This document shows positions 1 to 5,580 of a stretch of 5,580 nt of DNA, in pieces. The translations under genes were made by a program, and so were the position numbers. Below the pieces are notes generated by a model that was not told the DNA's origin, did no database searches, and worked only from the letters and a program-made list of their open reading frames with translations. This DNA comes from Saprospiraceae bacterium (GTDB taxonomy: Bacteria > Bacteroidota > Bacteroidia > Chitinophagales > Saprospiraceae). Each line of letters starts with the position of its first letter. Within the stretch, counting starts at the first letter, position 1. The stretch is from contig JADZFI010000102.1 in the NCBI GenBank assembly GCA_020850025.1, forward strand, positions 1 to 5,580, read 5' to 3'.

Positions 1-551
1 AACAAAAAGTGCAGATTGCCGTTCAGGAATCCAGCGAAGTACTCACCCGGTATTTTCAGGGCCTGTTGATCCAGGTACTGGTTTTTGCCCTGCTTGCTAC
101 TGTGTTACTTTGGCTATTGGGAGTTGATAATGCATTGCTCATAGGCGCCTTTGGCGGCACCTTTAATGTGATCCCTTATGTCGGCCCCATATTGGGCATG
201 GTATTCGGTGGCTTTATTACCCTTTCGTCCAGTTTGTCATCAGATCTCAGCTTGATCCTTCCAATGCTGGCCAAAGTAGCCTTGGTTTTTATGGTAGTCC
301 AGGCCATTGACAACAATTTTGTAGGGCCACTCATTATGTCGAAAAGCGTGCAGGCTCACCCCCTGGAAATATTTGTTGTTACGCTTGCCGCAGCCAAAAT
401 CGGCGGGGTAGTCGGCATGGTCATTGGCATTCCGGTATATACCGTTCTGCGCGTAGTAGCCAGAAATTTTTTCAGCCACTTTAAAATTGTGCAAAGACTA
501 ACCGAGCACCTGGACGAATCAACCGCAGAGGCGCCTGAAAACAAAGGATAG
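1..551 (+). CDS. AI-2E/PerM-family (UPF0118) membrane transporter, C-terminal part
   Basis: This is a polytopic inner-membrane protein, cut by the left edge of the window. The frame is open from base 3 (Gln-Lys before the GTG at 9), so that GTG is not the real start. About 182 residues remain of a family usually near 340-380. Numbering from the GTG codon, hydrophobic segments lie at about residues 21-38, 42-72, 82-100 and 121-152. Two family landmarks are visible: the NVIPYVGP motif (residues 53-60), and a block with QAIDNNFVGP, then the SV..HPLE element and a Gly-rich GGVVGMVIGIP helix (98-142). The tail is hydrophilic and acidic. Some family members export autoinducer-2 or act as Na+/H+ antiporters, but the substrate cannot be read from sequence, so I give no gene symbol. 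It ends 118 nt before grpE and is probably in a separate transcription unit. The family call is firm; the function is open. Confidence 0.93.
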   Translation, partial: QKVQIAVQESSEVLTRYFQGLLIQVLVFALLATVLLWLLGVDNALLIGAFGGTFNVIPYVGPILGMVFGGFITLSSSLSSDLSLILPMLAKVALVFMVVQAIDNNFVGPLIMSKSVQAHPLEIFVVTLAAAKIGGVVGMVIGIPVYTVLRVVARNFFSHFKIVQRLTEHLDESTAEAPENKG

Positions 552-603
552 CAAGGTCAATATCCTGCCATTCTGACACCTGTGCATACAAGGCACGAAA
601 GTT

Positions 604-618
604 GACAAAACCTTTGTC
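604..618. repeat. Short perfect inverted repeat upstream of grpE
   Basis: GACAAA (604-609) and TTTGTC (613-618) are perfect inverted copies separated by ACC. CAC at 594-596 and GTG at 619-621 could lengthen the stem across a bulge. The right arm overlaps AACCTTTG (609-616), which matches the Bacteroidota -7 element TAnnTTTG at five of six defined bases, but no TTG lies 17-23 nt upstream of it. It could be an operator, a weak promoter or chance. It does not match the CIRCE heat-shock operator. Confidence 0.3.
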
Positions 619-636
619 GTGGGCACTGAGAGCATC

Positions 637-664
637 TTGCTTTTCAGCACCGCCCCAATGTTTG
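637..664 (+). promoter_or_regulatory. Candidate Bacteroidota promoter for grpE-dnaJ
   Basis: TTG (637-639), a 17-nt spacer, then AATGTTTG (657-664). This fits the Bacteroidota TTG-N17-23-TAnnTTTG pattern with one mismatch in the -7 element. The final G lies 5 nt before the ATG at 670, the same distance as in the better promoter before the gene at 2494. Transcription would then begin at or within a few bases of that ATG. This argues for 670 as the grpE start, because the in-frame ATG at 658 would sit inside the promoter. One mismatch and the common TTG trinucleotide keep the confidence moderate. Confidence 0.42.
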
Positions 665-669
665 CTACC

Positions 670-1239
670 ATGAAGAACCCGTTTAAAAAAATTTTAGACA
701 TGAAGGATAAAGCGACGGAAATGCCGGAACAGGACACTCCGGGAACTGGACTTGAACACGCTGAAAATCAGGGAAATATGCAAAATAACGGCTCTGAACA
801 AGAGCAAAATGCCCTTGCTGAACTGCAAAAGCAACTGGAGGAAAGCCGAAACAAGTACCTGTACCTGTTTTCCGACTACGAGACCCTCAAACGCAATACT
901 GCCCGTGAAAGGCTGGAGCTGATCAGCACCGCAGGCCGCGACATCATGACAGCCTTGTTGCCTATTCTGGACGATTTTGACAGGGCTGCCAAAAACAATG
1001 CCTTGACAGAGGGCACAGCCCTTATCCATCAAAAGCTAACACATACTCTGAGAACCAAAGGCCTGAATTCCCTGGAAACCAAGGCTGGAGATGAGTTCGA
1101 CGCAGATCAGCACGAAGCTGTAGCCGAAATTCCGGCCCCCTCTGATGAGGTCAAAGGAAAAATTGTAGACATCCTGGAACAAGGCTACACCCTTGGCGGC
1201 AAAATCATCCGCCATGCCAAAGTGGTAGTGGGCAAATAG
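670..1239 (+). CDS. grpE: GrpE, nucleotide exchange factor of DnaK
   Basis: Cytoplasmic homodimeric co-chaperone that releases ADP from DnaK and so resets its substrate cycle. It has 189 residues from ATG 670, a normal bacterial length. Residues 1-45 are polar, disordered and variable, as usual in the family. A long helix (about 46-90, LAELQKQLEE onward) forms the dimer coiled coil and contains the conserved YLFSDYETLKRN stretch. MTALLPILDDFDRA (93-106) is the four-helix-bundle signature. The C-terminal beta domain carries DEFDADQHEAV (141-151) and GYTLGGKIIRHAKVVVG (172-188), the GrpE end signature with the Arg-His-Ala variant seen in Bacteroidota. In-frame starts also exist at GTG 619 and ATG 658; I prefer 670 because of the promoter placement and because the extra residues look unrelated to the family. 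There is no Shine-Dalgarno sequence. dnaJ follows after 61 nt, so the two genes are probably cotranscribed. Confidence 0.96.
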   Translation: MKNPFKKILDMKDKATEMPEQDTPGTGLEHAENQGNMQNNGSEQEQNALAELQKQLEESRNKYLYLFSDYETLKRNTARERLELISTAGRDIMTALLPILDDFDRAAKNNALTEGTALIHQKLTHTLRTKGLNSLETKAGDEFDADQHEAVAEIPAPSDEVKGKIVDILEQGYTLGGKIIRHAKVVVGK

Positions 1240-1262
1240 GGAAGCCCTGCCAAAAGGCTCCC
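1239..1262 (+). other. Candidate RNA hairpin at the end of grpE
   Basis: GGGA (1239-1242) pairs with TCCC (1259-1262) and GCC (1244-1246) with GGC (1256-1258), leaving A1243 bulged and a 9-nt loop. The stem starts on the last base of the grpE stop codon. It is followed by AAAATTAT, not a T-run, so it is not a standard intrinsic terminator. It may mark an mRNA processing or stability site between grpE and dnaJ. The pairing is read by eye, with no energy computed. Confidence 0.3.
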
Positions 1263-1272
1263 AAAATTATCC

Positions 1273-1287
1273 GGCCGCGAAGCGGTC
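1273..1287 (+). other. Candidate RNA hairpin just upstream of dnaJ start
   Basis: GGCCGC (1273-1278) pairs with GCGGTC (1282-1287) around a GAA triloop. This gives six consecutive pairs, five Watson-Crick and one G-U. The structure ends 13 nt before the dnaJ ATG, close enough to affect ribosome access in an mRNA that has no Shine-Dalgarno sequence. A role as a temperature-sensitive or translational control element for dnaJ is speculation from position alone. Confidence 0.33.
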
Positions 1288-1300
1288 AAACTTGAATAAC

Positions 1301-2467
1301 ATGGCAAAACGCGATTATTACGAGGTGCTCGGTGTAGCCAAAAACGCCAGCGCCGACGACATAAAAAAAGCCTACCGCAAAAAAGCGCTGGAGCTCCACC
1401 CCGACCGTAATCCCGGGGATAAAGCGGCTGAAGAGAAATTTAAGGAAGCTGCCGAAGCATATGATGTGTTGAGCGATGCCGACAAAAAAGCCCGGTACGA
1501 TCGCTATGGTCATGCCGGCATGGAAGGCATGGGCGGTGGCCCTGGAGGCAATTTTCAGGGAATGGACATGGATGAAATCCTGCGCCGCTTCGGATTCGAT
1601 ACCGATGATATTTTCGGAGAGTTCTTTGGCGGTGGTCGCCGTGGCGGTGGCGCACGTGGCGGGCGGGCACGCGGAGAGCGGGGCAGCAATCTGCGCATCA
1701 AGGTCAAAATGACCCTCGAAGAAATTGCCACTGGTGTAAATAAAAAGATCAAAGTGCGCAAGCAGGTGGCTTGCAATACCTGCAACGGCAGCGGCGCCCG
1801 CGATGCCAGCAGCGTGGATACCTGCGGCACCTGCCGCGGCTCAGGGGTAGTGAACCAGGTGCGTCAAACCCCTTTCGGCATGATGCAAACCGCCGTAACC
1901 TGCCCCACCTGTAACGGCGCCGGACAAACCATCAAATCGCCCTGCAACGTTTGTAAAGGCGATGGCCGTGTGTTCGGCGAAGAAACCATCGACGTAGATA
2001 TCCCGGCAGGCGTACACGAAGGCATTCAACTCAGCGTGAATGGCCGCGGTAATGCCGGCGCCAAAGGAGGTCCGGCAGGCGATCTGCTTATTGCCATTGA
2101 GGAGATGCCCCATGAGGAACTGACCCGCGAAGGCAACAACATCGTATACGAACTCTACCTCAACTTTGCCGATGCCGCACTGGGCTCCAAAGTGGACGTG
2201 CCCACGCTCGACGGCAAAGCCCGCATTACCATACCTGCAGGCACACAAGCCGGCAAGGTGTTCCGGCTCAAGGAAAAAGGGCTTCCTTCACTTCAGAGCT
2301 ACGGCAGAGGCGACCAGTTGGTGCATGTAAACGTCTGGACTCCAAAGAAACTCAACGACGAAGAGCGGCGCATGTTGGAAAAACTCCGGGATATGCCAAA
2401 TTTGAAACCCAACCCCGGAAAAGAGGAAAAAGGATTTTTCGACCGGGTGAGGGATATGTTTGAATAG
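1301..2467 (+). CDS. dnaJ: DnaJ, J-domain co-chaperone (type I Hsp40)
   Basis: Cytoplasmic co-chaperone that binds unfolded protein and stimulates DnaK ATPase. It has 388 residues, full length. Order of parts: J domain (about 1-70) with the essential HPD at 33-35; Gly/Phe region (about 73-128) with FGEFFGGG and an unusually Arg-Gly-rich run near 110-128; zinc-finger domain with four CxxCxGxG repeats (Cys pairs 158/161, 175/178, 201/204, 215/218) that bind two zinc ions; then C-terminal beta-sandwich substrate-binding domains with IPAGV (234-238), AALGSKVDVPTLDG (292-305) and RLKEKGLP (322-329). It ends in the FFDRVRDMF element common in Bacteroidota DnaJ. ATG 1301 is chosen because MAKRDYYEVLGV is the canonical N-terminus; an in-frame TTG three codons upstream is unlikely. 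There is no Shine-Dalgarno sequence. All key residues are intact. It is probably transcribed with grpE, and its last codons overlap the promoter of the next gene. Confidence 0.98.
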   Translation: MAKRDYYEVLGVAKNASADDIKKAYRKKALELHPDRNPGDKAAEEKFKEAAEAYDVLSDADKKARYDRYGHAGMEGMGGGPGGNFQGMDMDEILRRFGFDTDDIFGEFFGGGRRGGGARGGRARGERGSNLRIKVKMTLEEIATGVNKKIKVRKQVACNTCNGSGARDASSVDTCGTCRGSGVVNQVRQTPFGMMQTAVTCPTCNGAGQTIKSPCNVCKGDGRVFGEETIDVDIPAGVHEGIQLSVNGRGNAGAKGGPAGDLLIAIEEMPHEELTREGNNIVYELYLNFADAALGSKVDVPTLDGKARITIPAGTQAGKVFRLKEKGLPSLQSYGRGDQLVHVNVWTPKKLNDEERRMLEKLRDMPNLKPNPGKEEKGFFDRVRDMFE

Positions 2468-2488
2468 GAGCGCACCTTATTACCTTTG
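2459..2488 (+). promoter_or_regulatory. Bacteroidota sigma-type promoter overlapping the end of dnaJ
   Basis: TTTG (2459-2462), an 18-nt spacer, then TACCTTTG (2481-2488). Both elements match the known Bacteroidota promoter (-33 TTTG or TTG, -7 TAnnTTTG) at every defined base, and the spacing lies in the accepted range. The -33 element is built from the Phe and Glu codons just before the dnaJ stop. The -7 element ends 5 nt before ATG 2494, so the predicted RNA start falls on or beside the start codon and the mRNA would have little or no 5' leader. This would let the hydrolase gene be expressed separately from the chaperones. Inferred from motif match only. Confidence 0.68.
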
Positions 2489-2493
2489 CCGTT

Positions 2494-5487
2494 ATGGCAA
2501 AACGTCTTTTCCAGGTCTCAGCATTCTTCAGCGTTTTTTTTCTGCTGGCCGCAGGCCATAATTTCCCATTTTCCAACTTATCCCGCTCTGCTGACCTCAG
2601 TGAGCAGCAGTGGGTCGACTCTGTTTTCAATAGCCTTTCGGAAGAAGAACGTTTGGGGCAGTTGTTCATGCTGCGCGCTCATTCCGACAAAGACACCGCC
2701 TATGAGCGCCAGATAGAGGATCTGGTGAAAAAATTCAAGCCCGGCGGACTCTGCTTTTTCAACCCGACCTATGCCGGCACACCAGAGAAGCATGCCGAGC
2801 TTTGCAACCGCTACCAGGCTGCCAGCGAAAAAGTACCGCTCATGATTGCCATGGACTTTGAAAACGGCCTGGGAATGCGTTATCGCGGCACTGCCCTCTC
2901 CTTTCCCAGAGCTATGATGCTGGGCGCCATTCAGGATAATGGCCTGCTTTATGACATGGGCCGCGAAGTGGCGCGCGAATGCCGACGTATGGGCGTGCAT
3001 GTCAATTTTGCTCCCGTGGCAGACATCAACAACAATTTCGCCAATCCGGTCATTGGAGAGAGAAGTTACGGGGAAGACCGCCATAATGTGGCTGCCAAAG
3101 CCTTTCAATACATGTCGGGCCTGCAAGACGGCGGCGTGCTGGCCAGTGTAAAACACTTCCCCGGCCACGGCGATACCGATATGGATTCACACTACGACCT
3201 ACCGGTGATTCCCTATAGTCGGGCCCGCCTGGATAGTCTGGAATTGTATCCGTTCAGGATGCTGGCCAAAAACGGAGCTGGCTCCGTCATGGTGGCCCAC
3301 CTGCAGGTAAACGCCCTGGACAACCGTGTAAATCGCCCAACCACCCTGAGTCGCGCAGTAGTAACCGATTTGATCCGCGAGGACATGGGCTATGAGGGTC
3401 TGATATTTACCGATGCCATGGAAATGGAAGGCGTAAAAAAATTCTACCCTGATGGCAAAGGAGATGTGGAGGCACTGATCGCCGGGAACGACATTGTATT
3501 GCTTCCTGCAGACATGGAGGCCTCCATGAACGCGGTCAAAGAAGCCCTGGGCAGTGGCATTTTGAATCGCGAACAACTGTGGACAAGCGTTAAACGGGTG
3601 CTTCGCGCCAAATACCGGCTGGGGATTCACACTCCACAGCGAGTAGATCTAAACAACCTGCGTCGCGACCTCAACACCCCCGAAGCCCTGGCGCTGAAAC
3701 ACAAAATCATAGGCGGAGCCTTAACCCTGGTACATGATGATAAAAACCTCATAGGATTCCCGAACCTGGAACACCTGAAGCTGGCCACCCTGATCATTGG
3801 GGATACCACGCGCACCGTTTTTCAGACATACTGCGGTTACTACGCGCCCGTTCGCCATTTTAATGTGCCCAAAGAGGTCGTGGATTCCCTGCATGGCCGG
3901 ATTTTGGACAGCCTGAAGCAGTTCGACGTGGTACTGGTGGGCATGGCTGGTTATCGTACGACCCCGCGCCCGCCCAAATCAACTCCTAATATTGCCCCGG
4001 GAGATAGTTTGTACGGACTCACGCAAAGTGCGCTGAATTTCCTGAACAAACTCAACCGACAGCAAACCATAGCCCTTACCGTGTTCGGCAACCCGTACAG
4101 CTATCGCTGGATGGATCAACCTCCTTTGTTGTTGCAAGCCTTTACGGAAGACCCCATGGCGCAACAACTCGCAGCCCAAAGCCTGTTTGGCGCACACGAT
4201 CTGAATGGCATCCTGCCCGTTACCGCCAACGACTGGGCCTGTTTCGGACAAGGTATCAAGAAGGTATTTCTGCAAAAAAGGCTTGGCTATGCACCGCCGG
4301 AATCTGTAGGCATGAGTACCGATTCCCTGGCTATGATGGACGGTATCGTGGCGGAAATGATCAGCTCAGGCGCCGCTCCGGGCTGCCAGATTCTGGTGGC
4401 ACGCAACAACAAGATTGTATGGCAAAAAGCTTACGGCCATTACACTTACGAACAAGCCGAGCCTGTCACCAACGAGAGCATTTACGACCTGGCCTCCGTG
4501 ACCAAAGTGGCGGCCAGCACCAGTTCCGTTATGCGCCTGGTTGACAACGGGCAGCTGAAGCTCGACAACCGGATGTCGGGCTATGTGCATGAGCTGGCAC
4601 ATAGCAATAAAAAAGACCTGACCCTGCGGGAAATACTGGCCCACCATGCCGGTTTACAGGCCTGGATACCCTTTTACCAGCAAACCCTCACGGCAGATAA
4701 ATCACCCTCGCCCGATCTGTACTCCACCACCAGTCAACCCGGCACTTCAACGCCCGTGGCTAGTGGTATGTTCATGAAAAACAGCTGGGTAGATACCGTT
4801 TGGCAACAGATCTTCCGCTCTTCCCTGAATAGCAGCAAACAATATAAATACTCGGATCTGGGCTTATACCTTACTGCAAGAGCCATACAACACCAAACCG
4901 GGAAAGGTGTGGATCAGTACGCAGATCTGGAATTTTATCGCCCGCTGGGAATGAGTACGGCTACGTTCAACCCATGGAAAAAAGGACTTACCCTGCGCTG
5001 CGTACCCACCGAAGAAGATGCCTACTTTCGGAAACAGCGCATACAGGGATATGTACACGACATGGGTGCGGCAATGCTCGGAGGCGTAAGCGGGCACGCA
5101 GGCTTGTTCTCTAATGCCAATGATCTGGCCAAAATATTCCAGATGCTGCTGAACGGGGGTAATTACGGCGGCAGACACTTTTTGAATCCGGAAACGGTAA
5201 AACAATTTACAACCCGATACCAGGGAAGTACCCGCCGGGGCATCGGATTTGACATGAAAGAAACCGACCCGAAACAAACCGCCAATATGAGCGCCCTGGC
5301 AGGTCCCAACACCTTCGGGCACCTCGGCTTTACCGGTATTTGCGCGTGGGCCGATCCGGATAAAAACCTGATCTTTATCTTTTTATCTAACCGGACCTAC
5401 CCCACTATGGAAAACAACAAGCTGATGAACGGTGATTTCAGACCGAGGCTGCAGGGAGTGGCCTACCGGGCAATAGTGAAGGAGTAA
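2494..5487 (+). CDS. Secreted GH3 (NagZ-like) glycosidase fused to a class C beta-lactamase-fold serine hydrolase
   Basis: This 997-residue two-enzyme protein is probably periplasmic or surface-exposed. Residues 1-21 look like a Sec signal peptide (Lys-Arg, then a hydrophobic run); there is no lipobox Cys. The GH3 N-terminal domain (about 38-375) carries the NagZ signature KHFPGHGDTDMDSH (220-233), with the Asp231/His233 acid-base dyad and probable nucleophile Asp307 in FTDAMEM. DFENGLGMR (121-129) replaces the usual NagZ DxEGGRVxR. A GH3 C-terminal-like domain spans about 395-590. The serine hydrolase domain (about 603-990, PF00144 type) has SVTK (Ser668, Lys671), YSD (786-788, in place of YxN) and HLG (943-945), so its triad looks complete. 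The fusion is known in Bacteroidota. NagZ enzymes remove beta-N-acetylglucosamine from muropeptides; the partner could be a peptidase, esterase or amidase. True drug beta-lactamase activity is unproven. The start is fixed by the signal peptide; the next in-frame Met is residue 59. Confidence 0.93.
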   Translation: MAKRLFQVSAFFSVFFLLAAGHNFPFSNLSRSADLSEQQWVDSVFNSLSEEERLGQLFMLRAHSDKDTAYERQIEDLVKKFKPGGLCFFNPTYAGTPEKHAELCNRYQAASEKVPLMIAMDFENGLGMRYRGTALSFPRAMMLGAIQDNGLLYDMGREVARECRRMGVHVNFAPVADINNNFANPVIGERSYGEDRHNVAAKAFQYMSGLQDGGVLASVKHFPGHGDTDMDSHYDLPVIPYSRARLDSLELYPFRMLAKNGAGSVMVAHLQVNALDNRVNRPTTLSRAVVTDLIREDMGYEGLIFTDAMEMEGVKKFYPDGKGDVEALIAGNDIVLLPADMEASMNAVKEALGSGILNREQLWTSVKRVLRAKYRLGIHTPQRVDLNNLRRDLNTPEALALKHKIIGGALTLVHDDKNLIGFPNLEHLKLATLIIGDTTRTVFQTYCGYYAPVRHFNVPKEVVDSLHGRILDSLKQFDVVLVGMAGYRTTPRPPKSTPNIAPGDSLYGLTQSALNFLNKLNRQQTIALTVFGNPYSYRWMDQPPLLLQAFTEDPMAQQLAAQSLFGAHDLNGILPVTANDWACFGQGIKKVFLQKRLGYAPPESVGMSTDSLAMMDGIVAEMISSGAAPGCQILVARNNKIVWQKAYGHYTYEQAEPVTNESIYDLASVTKVAASTSSVMRLVDNGQLKLDNRMSGYVHELAHSNKKDLTLREILAHHAGLQAWIPFYQQTLTADKSPSPDLYSTTSQPGTSTPVASGMFMKNSWVDTVWQQIFRSSLNSSKQYKYSDLGLYLTARAIQHQTGKGVDQYADLEFYRPLGMSTATFNPWKKGLTLRCVPTEEDAYFRKQRIQGYVHDMGAAMLGGVSGHAGLFSNANDLAKIFQMLLNGGNYGGRHFLNPETVKQFTTRYQGSTRRGIGFDMKETDPKQTANMSALAGPNTFGHLGFTGICAWADPDKNLIFIFLSNRTYPTMENNKLMNGDFRPRLQGVAYRAIVKE

Positions 5488-5551
5488 CCATTTGCTTTGA
5501 TCTTTGTTTTTTAACGATTAACTGGTTTCGGATAGCTGGGTTTGGATTATT

Positions 5552-5578
5552 GTCGGGGTGGCTGCCCGTCGCCCCGAC
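5552..5578 (+). terminator. GC-rich hairpin, probable terminator stem cut by the window end
   Basis: GTCGGGGTGGC (5552-5562) pairs with GTCGCCCCGAC (5568-5578) around TGCCC. This gives eleven consecutive pairs, two of them G-U, 64 nt after the hydrolase stop codon. The strength and position suit transcription termination, but the window ends two bases later, so a T-run cannot be seen. On the opposite strand the stem is followed by AATAAT, not a T-run, which favours the + orientation. A palindromic intergenic repeat is the alternative. Between the stop codon and this stem (5488-5551) there is only a T-rich stretch with three TTTG copies and a six-T run at 5507-5512. Confidence 0.5.
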
Positions 5579-5580
5579 CA

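Noticed and set aside
582..596. GTGC-N7-GCAC inverted repeat after the membrane-protein gene as a terminator
   Set aside because: The stem is only 4-5 bp and no T-run follows, so it does not support an intrinsic terminator.
602..607. TTGACA as a sigma-70 -35 box
   Set aside because: No TATAAT-like sequence lies at the right distance (625-630 is ACTGAG), and Bacteroidota promoters use a different consensus.
619..669. Longer grpE reading from GTG 619 or ATG 658
   Set aside because: The added residues do not resemble GrpE N-termini, and the preferred promoter would lie inside the extended gene.
1555..1830. Antisense open frame of 91 residues across dnaJ
   Set aside because: Its Pro/Arg-rich composition is the mirror of the Gly-rich DnaJ linker and zinc domain on the coding strand; it has no start context or family features.
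2494..2504. Shared ATGGCAAAACG at the starts of dnaJ (1301-1311) and the hydrolase, as a regulatory repeat
   Set aside because: Both simply encode Met-Ala-Lys-Arg, a common A-rich gene start; the flanking bases differ.
2486..2716. Alternative + strand frame of 76 residues overlapping the start of the fusion gene
   Set aside because: It is a frame shadow: the overlapping frame encodes the signal peptide and conserved GH3 start.
2578..3168. Antisense open frame of 196 residues across the GH3 domain
   Set aside because: The + strand carries a continuous, motif-complete GH3 domain here; the antisense frame shows no recognisable domain.
4270..5487. Calling the C-terminal domain an antibiotic-resistance beta-lactamase
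   Set aside because: The SxxK, YSD and HLG motifs define a broad superfamily of esterases, peptidases and lactamases; YSD in place of YxN and the fusion to a NagZ-like domain do not point to drug hydrolysis.

Overview
The window looks like a piece of a Bacteroidota chromosome. The evidence is a GH3/beta-lactamase-family fusion protein typical of that phylum, Bacteroidota-style GrpE and DnaJ, no Shine-Dalgarno sequences before the start codons, and a textbook Bacteroidota promoter (TTTG-N18-TAnnTTTG). Base composition is moderate in GC. I cannot place it below phylum from sequence alone.

Layout, all on the + strand and tightly packed. (1) Positions 1-551 hold the C-terminal half of an AI-2E/PerM-family membrane protein, cut by the left edge. 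(2) A gap of about 118 bp (552-669) holds candidate promoter elements and two short inverted repeats. (3) grpE (670-1239) is followed by dnaJ (1301-2467); the 61-nt gap between them can fold into two hairpins. (4) A 26-nt gap leads to a 997-residue secreted protein (2494-5487). It joins a NagZ-like family 3 glycoside hydrolase to a C-terminal SxxK serine hydrolase of the class C beta-lactamase/esterase fold. (5) The last 93 bp hold a T-rich stretch and a strong GC-rich hairpin that probably ends the transcript.

GrpE (nucleotide exchange factor) and DnaJ (J-domain co-chaperone) are the two partners of DnaK and form one functional unit; dnaK is not in the window. The downstream fusion enzyme has no evident mechanistic link to them. 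It carries a signal sequence and probably acts outside the cytoplasm on cell-wall-derived sugars and a linked amide or ester. It appears to have its own promoter, whose upstream element lies on the last codons of dnaJ and whose -7 element ends 5 nt before the ATG, so its mRNA may be leaderless. A weaker copy of the same arrangement, again with TTTG exactly 5 nt before the ATG, precedes grpE.

I found no mobile elements, CRISPR arrays, tRNA or rRNA genes, and no clearly undescribed multi-gene system. The points most worth a second look are the leaderless-type promoters and the two-headed cell-wall enzyme.
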